This document shows positions 1 through 6,183 of a stretch of 14,620 nucleotides of DNA, piece after piece. The stretch is from positions 1-14,620 of the forward strand of contig CAYRWY010000109.1 in assembly GCA_964427955.1 (NCBI GenBank). Reading direction: 5' to 3'. Every line of letters begins with the position of its first letter. Within the stretch, counting starts at the first letter, position 1. Made by a program: the position numbers and the translations under genes. Below the pieces are notes generated by a model. It ran no database searches. It was not told the DNA's origin and was given only the letters and a program-made list of their open reading frames with translations. The DNA comes from JACRBK01 sp964427955 (GTDB lineage: Bacteria; Chloroflexota; Anaerolineae; Aggregatilineales; Aggregatilineaceae).

Positions 1-4
1 CAAG

Positions 5-93
5 TCCCCTCTCCAGACTTGGAGAGGGGATTTAGGGGTGAGGTACGAATTCGCCAACAGCATCGCAAGCTGGAGAGGGGCAGGGGTGAGGGA
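5..93. repeat. Degenerate G-rich hairpin repeats at the left edge
   Basis: Bases 6-15 and 20-29 are perfect reverse complements (10 bp, 4-nt loop), and 5/30 also pair. The right arm plus the following bases (21-42) recurs in degenerate form at 72-93: both copies have GGAGAGGGG, then a short variable piece, then AGGGGTGAGG. The sequence lies downstream of the minus-strand methyltransferase gene and has no coding character. It looks like a dispersed intergenic repeat; copy number elsewhere cannot be seen here. Confidence 0.6.
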
Positions 94-111
94 CGGGAAA
101 AACTCTCCAGC
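69..111. repeat. 9-bp inverted repeat just downstream of the methyltransferase stop
   Basis: GCTGGAGAG at 69-77 is the reverse complement of CTCTCCAGC at 103-111. It begins 8 bases past the stop of the minus-strand methyltransferase gene and could form a stem at the 3' end of that message. The loop is long (25 nt) and no T-tract follows the stem on the minus strand, so it is not a convincing intrinsic terminator. Confidence 0.4.
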
Positions 112-118
112 ACGCGCG

Positions 119-1360
119 CTAGCTCTGGCGCACGAAATGCGCCACGCACTCGATGTGGTACGTCTGCGGGAACATATCGACCGGCGTAGCGTCCACCAGC
201 CGGTAGCCGTGCGCCGCCAGCCGCTTGGCATCGCGCGCCAGCGTGGCCGGTTCGCAGCTCACATAGACGATGGTGCGCGGCCCGATCTCGGCCAGCGCGT
301 CTAACGCCGCCGCGTCCACGCCGCTGCGGGGCGGATCGATCACCGCCGCGTCGTAAGCCCCGTCGATCTCGTCGAGCACGTCCTCGACGCTGCCTTCGAT
401 CAAGTCCACGTTGTCGAACTCGGCCAGATTTTCGTCGGCGTCCGTCACGGCGGGGGGATAGCTCTCCACCGAGGTGACCAGCTCGGCCCGCTCGGCGATG
501 AACGCCGTGAACAGCCCTACCCCGGCATACAGGTCCAGCACGGCCTCGCCGCCGCGCAGATCGAGTTTTTGCAGCACCAGATCGATCAGCGCCTCGGCCT
601 GCGGGACGTTGACCTGGAAGAAGCCGCCCGCCGTCACGCGGAAGGTGCGCTCGCGCAGGGTGTAAAGCACGTGGCTGGACCCGATCAGGTTGACCGGCTC
701 GTTGTCGCTCAGCAGAAAGTTGATCGACACGGGGATGGTCACTTCGAGCGCGGGCGGCTCGTCGTCGCGCGTGCTGACGATCACCATCAGGTCGCCGCCG
801 GTCCCAACTTGCAGCCGCACCCGCTCCAACTGGGGAATCTCGTCCAGGTTCAACTCGTCCAACAGGGTCAGCAGTTCCGGGCGGACGATGTGGCATTCTT
901 CAATCGGGATCAGCGTCTCGTTGTCGGTCCCGACGAAGCAAAAGTTCCCCACCTCGTCCAGGTGGAAAGTGGCATGGTTGCGATAAGCCCACGCCTCCGG
1001 GCTGACGACGGTGGGATGCACGAGCGGGTCTTGAATGCCGCCGATGCGCCGCAGTTGGTCGATCACCACGTCGCGCTTATAGCCCGGCTGCACAGCATAG
1101 TCGATCTGCTGGAAGTGGCAGCCGCCGCACTGGCCGGGGCCGAAGTGCGGGCAGCGCGGGGTGACACGGTGCGGCGATGGCTCCAACACCTCGACGACTT
1201 CGGCAAAGGCGTAGCGGCCCTTGTCCTCGGTGATCCGGGCGCGGACGCGCTCGCCGGGCACGCCATACGGCACGAACAGGGTGCGGCCCGCGTGGCGCGC
1301 TAACGCCTGCCCGCCGTGCACCATTTCCAGCAGCGTCAATTCAAACGTCTCGTCAGACAT
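119..1360 (-). CDS. rlmD: 23S rRNA (uracil-C5)-methyltransferase, RlmD/TrmA family
   Basis: This is a class I SAM-dependent RNA m5U methyltransferase of 413 residues, a usual length for the family. A TRAM-like beta-barrel occupies roughly residues 1-60. The iron-sulfur cysteines of RlmD/RumA enzymes are visible as C70, C78, C81 and C156. The SAM-binding motif VLDLYAGVGLF lies near residue 275, followed by VIDPPRSGVD near 341. The catalytic nucleophile is C369 in VYVSCEPATLARD, and the C-terminal HIEC supplies the conserved Glu near 404. The start is the ATG at 1358-1360, with a GAGGA ribosome site about 7 bases upstream. In the family, the enzyme methylates a uridine in 23S rRNA (U1939 or U747 type) or in tRNA; the exact target cannot be told from sequence. 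It stands alone and is divergent from the next gene. The symbol names the family, and the paralogue RlmCD is equally possible. Confidence 0.9.
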   Translation of the reverse strand: MSDETFELTLLEMVHGGQALARHAGRTLFVPYGVPGERVRARITEDKGRYAFAEVVEVLEPSPHRVTPRCPHFGPGQCGGCHFQQIDYAVQPGYKRDVVIDQLRRIGGIQDPLVHPTVVSPEAWAYRNHATFHLDEVGNFCFVGTDNETLIPIEECHIVRPELLTLLDELNLDEIPQLERVRLQVGTGGDLMVIVSTRDDEPPALEVTIPVSINFLLSDNEPVNLIGSSHVLYTLRERTFRVTAGGFFQVNVPQAEALIDLVLQKLDLRGGEAVLDLYAGVGLFTAFIAERAELVTSVESYPPAVTDADENLAEFDNVDLIEGSVEDVLDEIDGAYDAAVIDPPRSGVDAAALDALAEIGPRTIVYVSCEPATLARDAKRLAAHGYRLVDATPVDMFPQTYHIECVAHFVRQS

Positions 1361-1370
1361 TCTGAGTCCT

Positions 1371-1398
1371 CAGTGATCAGTGGTTAGTTGTCAGTTCT
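1371..1398. repeat. Tandem heptanucleotide array
   Basis: Four consecutive 7-mers related to CAGTGGT: CAGTGAT (1371-1377), CAGTGGT (1378-1384), TAGTTGT (1385-1391) and CAGTTCT (1392-1398). The array starts 11 bases upstream of the methyltransferase start codon, so it would lie in or next to that gene's 5' untranslated region. Short heptad repeats of this kind are known between genes in cyanobacteria and other phyla. No function is assigned. Confidence 0.6.
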
Positions 1399-1438
1399 TA
1401 TTGATCCTTGCAGAATAAGCTAAAGTCCGCGAGACAGC

Positions 1439-1484
1439 ACCCCCACCCCACCTCCCCCGTGCACGGGGGAGGTGGGGTGGGGGT
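1439..1484. repeat. Perfect 46-nt palindrome between divergent genes
   Basis: Every base from 1439 to 1461 pairs with its mirror between 1484 and 1462: two 23-bp arms with no spacer, centred on GTGCAC. The arms are almost pure C on the left and pure G on the right. No T-tract follows on either strand and the element sits upstream of both flanking genes, so it is not a transcription terminator for either. It is best read as a mobile palindromic (REP/MITE-like) repeat or a cruciform-forming element. Confidence 0.85.
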
Positions 1485-1545
1485 CAATCGCCAGAGAGCA
1501 ATACAAGGATTCAACTACGTCCCGGAAGTATAGCGCAGATGGCGG

Positions 1546-1551
1546 TATAAT
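1546..1551 (+). promoter_or_regulatory. Possible -10 element for the 1580 gene
   Basis: A perfect TATAAT lies 28 bases before the GTG start at 1580. No recognisable TTGACA-like -35 box is at 16-18 bases upstream, so the assignment rests on the -10 hexamer and its position alone. Confidence 0.4.
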
Positions 1552-1579
1552 GAAGGCCGCATTTGAGAGGACGTGAAGC

Positions 1580-2131
1580 GTGAGCGAGCCATCCCCCCGC
1601 CGCCCTGAGCGCGGCGCCCTGATCTCCGAGCATCCGGCCTTGCACCGCTGGCGGCGCGGCCTGACCGCGATCCTGGTGCGGCTGGGCCTGGCGGGCATCC
1701 TGATCGCCGTGATCGGGCTGCTGGCGCTGAGCCTGATCTACGGGCTGCCGCTGCTGCCGGTGATGGCGCTCTTTCTGCTCGCGCTGATCCCGCCACTGCT
1801 GCTGCCGACCGTGCTGCACCCGACGGTGACCGTGTACGAGACGGGCTTGTGGATCACGCCGCTGCTGTGGTCCGGCTGTTGGATCGAATGGGCGGACATC
1901 ACCCGGATTGCCGATCACACCCTGATCCGGCGCGGCACGACCAAACGCGGCCAGACCGAGCACTTCGGGCGGCTGATCGTGGTGGATCGCGGGTTGTCGC
2001 GGCCCTTCCTGGTGGTGGGGATCATGGCCGGACTGGGCCGCGCTCGCGCCTTCGGGATTTCGACGCTCGGCCAGCAGGATTACGAGCGGCTGCTCAAGCT
2101 CATCGAGCAGAAAATATCGCGGAATGAATAA
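1580..2131 (+). CDS. Small membrane protein of unknown function, possibly PH-like
   Basis: The protein has 183 residues and no family I can name. A polar, Arg-rich N-terminus (1-30) is followed by two hydrophobic helices at about residues 32-56 and 58-78. Next comes a mixed soluble part starting near TVTVYETGLWI, with a WIEWADITRI segment. A membrane pair followed by a short beta-rich part containing 'W.eW.dI' resembles bacterial PH-domain membrane proteins, which is inference only. The start is a GTG at 1580-1582 with GAGAGG 9 bases upstream; no better-placed ATG exists. The stop lies 16 bases before the next gene, which has its own AAGGA site, so the two are probably cotranscribed. Confidence 0.75.
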   Translation: MSEPSPRRPERGALISEHPALHRWRRGLTAILVRLGLAGILIAVIGLLALSLIYGLPLLPVMALFLLALIPPLLLPTVLHPTVTVYETGLWITPLLWSGCWIEWADITRIADHTLIRRGTTKRGQTEHFGRLIVVDRGLSRPFLVVGIMAGLGRARAFGISTLGQQDYERLLKLIEQKISRNE

Positions 2132-2147
2132 TCAATAAGGACGCGCT

Positions 2148-3869
2148 ATGAGAATTCGCTTACGCCCGGCCTGGGGACTGGGCCTGCTGCTGGCCTGGAC
2201 AGTGATCGTCGGCTGGCGGCTGGTCTGGGATGTCCCGCCTTACGGCAAGCCGCTCGAAGTGTTCCACGCCGAAAATATCGACGTCATAAAAACTACACAC
2301 CATCTGCCGCGCGTCAAGCCGGGCGTCATTTTGCAGGAATTTCACCAACCGCCCCTCTATTATGGTATCGTGACGCTGCTCAGCCTGTCCGATCCGCCCC
2401 TGGAGGACCGTCCGGAACGACTGCTCTCCAATCCGTACTACCTGGCGACGACCATTGGCAACCGCAGCCCGTATCTGCCCATCGGACAGGCCGAAAATAC
2501 GGTATACATCGGGCGGCTGGTGGGGCTGGCGGCGCTCCTGATCGCCGTGCTCGCCACCTATGCCCAGGCCCGCCTGCTCGTCGGGACCGGTTGGGCACTC
2601 TTCGCGGCGGGACTGCTGGCGCTTCACCCACAAGGGGTGTTCATCGCCACCAGCTTGAGTAATGACGGCGTGGCATTAGGGGCCGCTGCCATCATATTCT
2701 GGTGGCTGGTACGCCTGCTTCACACTGATCTGACGCCACGCCGGGCGCTGGTGCTCGGTCTATTGATCGGCGGGGGTATCCTGTGTAAACCTCACCTGCT
2801 CCTGACCACCGCCCTGCTGCCTGTCTTAGTCTGGCGCTATCGCAAGCGCACATGGCGGCAGTGGATTTTCTATGGAGCACTCATAGCGGGGGGGATTCTG
2901 CTGGTCAGCGGCCCGTGGATGCTGCACAATTACCGGCTGTACCATGATCCGCTGGCGCTGGAGCCGGTGCTGCCCAAGGGGGTCCAACACGGCAGTCCCT
3001 TCCACTATCTGCTCGACCCTCTGCCGGACTTCTGGAAGTCGTTCTGGCTGGATTTCAGCCCCGGTCTGGCCGGATATGCCCCGAACAGGCTTTACATCGC
3101 AGTCGGGATCGTGATCGCGCTGGTAGGGATCGGGTTGATCGTGGTGCTGATCCGTCATCCACACCGGCGCGTTCCGGTGCTCATGCATGGCTTTTTTGTC
3201 CTGTTGGTGCTCGCGGCGAGCCTGTGGCAAAAAATGCAGATGTATGCCCACGGCAACCTGGAATCGCCCGTAGCCGAAGGGCGGCACGCCTTCATCATGC
3301 TGCCCAGCCTGATGATCCTGATCATGCTGGCCGCGCAGGCCATCCCGGCGCGGCGCGTGCGGATCGGGTTAGCGGCGATCCTGGTCGTCCTGGGGGTGGG
3401 CGTCATGCTCTGGGCCGTGGGGCCACATCTCGACACGGTCTACGGCCTGCGCCCGCTGGACGCCGCCGCGCACCTGCCCCCGCCCCAGGAGCCGGTCGAA
3501 TTTACGAATCACATGCGCTTGGTCGGATTCCGGCACTCGGCAGGCCATCTGCAAGGCCAGCCAGGCCGCTGGGTGGACCTGGAATGGACCACCGATACCC
3601 CGCTCGACCAGAACTGGTCAGTTAGTGTGCAAGCTTTGGGCTGGAACCAACAGGGATCGCTGGATAAGCTCGCGCAGCAAGACAGTTATCCCGGCGGGGG
3701 ATTATGGCCGACCCGGCGCTGGTGGCCGGGCACAGTGATCCGTGACCGCTACTTCGTACCAGACCGCAGCGGATCGCTGTTGGGCGTGTTCGTCTATAAC
3801 CTCGCCACCGGCGAATCGGTCCCGACGATCAGCGGAAACCTGGCGCTGTTCCCGGTCAGCGGCCCCTGA
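2148..3869 (+). CDS. GT-C type polytopic membrane glycosyltransferase-like protein, catalytic Asp apparently absent
   Basis: The protein has 573 residues and about ten hydrophobic segments up to about residue 425, then a soluble tail of about 145 residues. Family marks are EFHQPPLYYG after the first external loop, a LSNDG segment, and AEGRHAFIMLPS before the last helices. These match the layout of PMT/ArnT-like (GT39/GT83) enzymes, which transfer sugars from polyprenyl-phosphate donors outside the cytoplasmic membrane. Compared with the neighbouring convergent paralogue, the first-loop motif GPDExxxH reads KPLEVFH here: Glu37 and His40 are kept but the Asp is Leu36. The tail resembles one copy of the beta-rich domain that is doubled in the paralogue. 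The ATG at 2148 has AAGGA 6 bases upstream. It may be a divergent enzyme or a non-catalytic partner; donor and acceptor are unknown. Confidence 0.75.
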   Translation: MRIRLRPAWGLGLLLAWTVIVGWRLVWDVPPYGKPLEVFHAENIDVIKTTHHLPRVKPGVILQEFHQPPLYYGIVTLLSLSDPPLEDRPERLLSNPYYLATTIGNRSPYLPIGQAENTVYIGRLVGLAALLIAVLATYAQARLLVGTGWALFAAGLLALHPQGVFIATSLSNDGVALGAAAIIFWWLVRLLHTDLTPRRALVLGLLIGGGILCKPHLLLTTALLPVLVWRYRKRTWRQWIFYGALIAGGILLVSGPWMLHNYRLYHDPLALEPVLPKGVQHGSPFHYLLDPLPDFWKSFWLDFSPGLAGYAPNRLYIAVGIVIALVGIGLIVVLIRHPHRRVPVLMHGFFVLLVLAASLWQKMQMYAHGNLESPVAEGRHAFIMLPSLMILIMLAAQAIPARRVRIGLAAILVVLGVGVMLWAVGPHLDTVYGLRPLDAAAHLPPPQEPVEFTNHMRLVGFRHSAGHLQGQPGRWVDLEWTTDTPLDQNWSVSVQALGWNQQGSLDKLAQQDSYPGGGLWPTRRWWPGTVIRDRYFVPDRSGSLLGVFVYNLATGESVPTISGNLALFPVSGP

Positions 3870-3874
3870 GCCGC

Positions 3875-6061
3875 TCATTGACTCACCTGCACGGCGTCAT
3901 TCGGGACGGGCTGGCCGTGCGCGTCACGGACCGGCAGCCGCACCGCCTGGCCCTGGTCGTTCAGCGCATACAGCCCTAACTCCACCCGCCAGCCGGACGG
4001 AGGCAAACCCGGAGTGTCCAGCGTGAGACAGTCGTCAATCGTCTCCTCCCGTCTCCACGCTCCGGTGGGATACCCACCATTGCGAGGCTGTTGATCCGAT
4101 TGGGCGACCGGTTGGCCGTCCTCGCCCAGCACGTGTACGAAGACGGTGTAATCGACGTTGGTGGCCGCCAGGGACAGCCACGACAGGCACACTTCAAGCT
4201 GATCGCCCTGCCGGGTGAGGCGTGGCGCCGCGAGGCCGATCCCGCTGCCGAAACGGTAAACCGGCGTGAGAGCGTGCGCCGGGCCGTTGATGGCGATCCG
4301 CCCGACGACTGGGGCCACTGTTTCGCCGCGCGCGTTCACGGCCTCCAGAGTGCGCCCGCTGACCGGATCGTACAGCCCGGCCACCAGGGTATAGACCGTC
4401 TGCGGCGCGGCGCTGGCCGGAATCTGCACGACGTAACGCTCTGCCCAGGTCTGGCCCGCTCGCCAGTCGGAAGCCAACAGGTTGCCCGTCGCGGGCAGGC
4501 TGTCCCGCCGCACGACGTCCGACTCGACGCTGTGAACATACGCTTGCAGCGTCGGCGCCCCCGGACGCAGCGCCCGCCAATACAATGTGAGGGGGATCAC
4601 CTCGCCGGGACGCGCTTTCGGGTTCGCGGGCGACATCCCGATCAGTTCCGCCGTATCCTCGAAGCGGTATGTCACCGGGCGCGCGATCCGATCCGGCACG
4701 GCAGAGGGGCGGTACGCGGGCAGAAAACACGTCACCAGGCTGGCGACAGCCACACCCCCCAGCAGGGCGATCCCGGTCAGCGCCGCCGGGAGCTTCACAC
4801 GGCGCGGCAGCAGGTGATCCAGGCCGCAGCCCGCCAGCGCGCCCCACGCAGCGATCCCCGGCAGCAGGTAGCGTCCCTGGTTGCCCGACCAGGCTGTACA
4901 GGCCCAATACAGCAGCGCGCCGATCCACACCAGCGCGAAGATAACAAGCACGCTGCCCTGCTGGACAACAGATCGTGTCATCCGGCGGCGAAAAAGGACC
5001 GTGAGCAGCCCAATCCCGGTCGCGATCACCAGACCATCGAATACCGTGTAAATCCAACTCGCAGCGGCAACGGCACCCTGTCCGAAGCGCGCCCACAGCG
5101 TTTCATAGGCGAACGGCGCACGCTCCAGGCCGATGTCGAGGGCCAGCTTGCCGGGGCGGATCACCTCCCCTTTCCAGGTGGTCAGCACTGCTTTGGTCCC
5201 TGCCGGATCGTGATAGCGGATCGTGTTGCGGAGATACCACCACCCGGCCACGAGCAGCACGATCCCCCCGGCGAGCGCGATCCGGCGCCACGCCCGGCGA
5301 TCCTGGGTCTGCATGAGGATCAGCGCCAGCCCCACCGGCAGCGCGATCACGCCCGCGCTGACTTTGGTGAGCAGCAGCGCGCCCAATGCCAGCCCCAGGG
5401 CTGCCGCTCCGCGCGTGGTCAGACCGTCTTGCAGCCCGCGCAGCAGCAGCCAGAGGGTGATCGTCGCCAGCGCGATCAGCAGGTTATCGTTGTTGATCGT
5501 GCCGGACAGGTAGAGGAACTGCGGCCAGAACGCGATTATGCCCAACGCCAGCAGGCGGCGGACCGGATCGGCGGGCCACAGGCGGCGGAAGATCGCGTAA
5601 CCGGCGATCAAGGTGATCGTCCCCAGCGCGACCGACAGCAGCCGCATCAGGTGCACGGCCCGCGCGGTGCCGCTGCCGTCGTAGGGGAATGCTTCGGCCC
5701 GCGTGTGCAGGTAAATGTTCTTGTTGTCGTTGCCGGGCACGTCGATCCAGGCCCCGTAATAGGGGTTACGCCGCGCTTCGATGGCGGCAAAATCATCGCC
5801 CTTGACCAGCAGCGCGATGGGCGCGTTCAGCAGATAGTACAGGGGAGCCTGGTGATATTCGCCGCGAAACTGCCCCAGCGGATCGGGCAGCGCGTGCGTT
5901 TCGGCCAGGGTGCGAATATAGCGGTAATGCTCGATCTCGTCTGGCCCTTCGAAGATCGGCCCCAGGCTGAAGATCAGCATCAGCCCCGCCGCCCACACGA
6001 TCAGCCCGCGGACGATCCAGGCTTCCGCCCGGACGATCCGATCCTGCCCCCACGTCAACAT
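3875..6061 (-). CDS. GT-C type polytopic membrane glycosyltransferase (GT39/PMT-like) with duplicated C-terminal domain
   Basis: The protein has 728 residues. Helix 1 (about 17-35) is followed by GPDEIEH (D41, E42, H45), the acidic first-loop motif of dolichyl/undecaprenyl-phosphate sugar transferases, then EYHQAPLYYLL, INNDNLLI and GNQGRYLLPG. About eleven membrane segments run to roughly residue 450. From residue 470 to the end there are two related beta-rich domains (about 470-575 and 605-715), both with a 'L.W..L......Y.vhvh' core and a 'W..g.....' strand. The frame stays open upstream into the permease gene, but the ATG at 6059-6061 has GGAG 5 bases upstream and starts at a proper N-terminus before helix 1. 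It converges on the paralogue with a 5-base gap. A likely role is transfer of sugar to a protein or cell-surface glycan; the substrate is not known. Confidence 0.8.
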   Translation of the reverse strand: MLTWGQDRIVRAEAWIVRGLIVWAAGLMLIFSLGPIFEGPDEIEHYRYIRTLAETHALPDPLGQFRGEYHQAPLYYLLNAPIALLVKGDDFAAIEARRNPYYGAWIDVPGNDNKNIYLHTRAEAFPYDGSGTARAVHLMRLLSVALGTITLIAGYAIFRRLWPADPVRRLLALGIIAFWPQFLYLSGTINNDNLLIALATITLWLLLRGLQDGLTTRGAAALGLALGALLLTKVSAGVIALPVGLALILMQTQDRRAWRRIALAGGIVLLVAGWWYLRNTIRYHDPAGTKAVLTTWKGEVIRPGKLALDIGLERAPFAYETLWARFGQGAVAAASWIYTVFDGLVIATGIGLLTVLFRRRMTRSVVQQGSVLVIFALVWIGALLYWACTAWSGNQGRYLLPGIAAWGALAGCGLDHLLPRRVKLPAALTGIALLGGVAVASLVTCFLPAYRPSAVPDRIARPVTYRFEDTAELIGMSPANPKARPGEVIPLTLYWRALRPGAPTLQAYVHSVESDVVRRDSLPATGNLLASDWRAGQTWAERYVVQIPASAAPQTVYTLVAGLYDPVSGRTLEAVNARGETVAPVVGRIAINGPAHALTPVYRFGSGIGLAAPRLTRQGDQLEVCLSWLSLAATNVDYTVFVHVLGEDGQPVAQSDQQPRNGGYPTGAWRREETIDDCLTLDTPGLPPSGWRVELGLYALNDQGQAVRLPVRDAHGQPVPNDAVQVSQ

Positions 6062-6104
6062 TCGATCTCCGCTGTCCTCATCAGAGCACCACTCGCGGGG
6101 CCAA

Positions 6105-6133
6105 TATGTACCACAGCCTACGACGGGGATCAA
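6105..6133 (-). promoter_or_regulatory. Possible promoter of the minus-strand glycosyltransferase
   Basis: Read on the minus strand, TTGATC (6133-6128) and TACATA (6110-6105) are 17 bases apart. The -35 box matches 4 of 6 and the -10 box only 3 of 6. Its placement just downstream of an intrinsic terminator and about 45 bases before the ATG fits a separate transcription unit, but the boxes are weak. Confidence 0.3.
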
Positions 6134-6161
6134 AAAAGGGAAGACTAAACAGCCTTCCCTT
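6132..6161 (-). terminator. Intrinsic terminator downstream of the FtsX-like permease
   Basis: On the minus strand AAGGGAAG (6161-6154) pairs perfectly with CTTCCCTT (6143-6136) across a 10-nt loop. The stem runs into six consecutive T (6137-6132). It lies 22 bases after the permease stop, where a rho-independent terminator is expected, and ends that transcription unit before the glycosyltransferase gene. Confidence 0.85.
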
Positions 6162-6183
6162 GCTATTTTCGGACTGCTAGACG

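Noticed and set aside
1371..1484. The heptad array and palindrome as a CRISPR fragment
   Set aside because: There are no regularly spaced repeats with unique spacers and no cas genes. The units are adjacent 7-mers and one palindrome.
4091..6148. A 685-codon open frame on the plus strand opposite the larger glycosyltransferase gene
   Set aside because: Its product is rich in Arg, Gln, His and Pro with no domain, as expected for the antisense of a GC-rich membrane-protein gene. The minus-strand frame has clear family motifs, membrane helices and a ribosome site.
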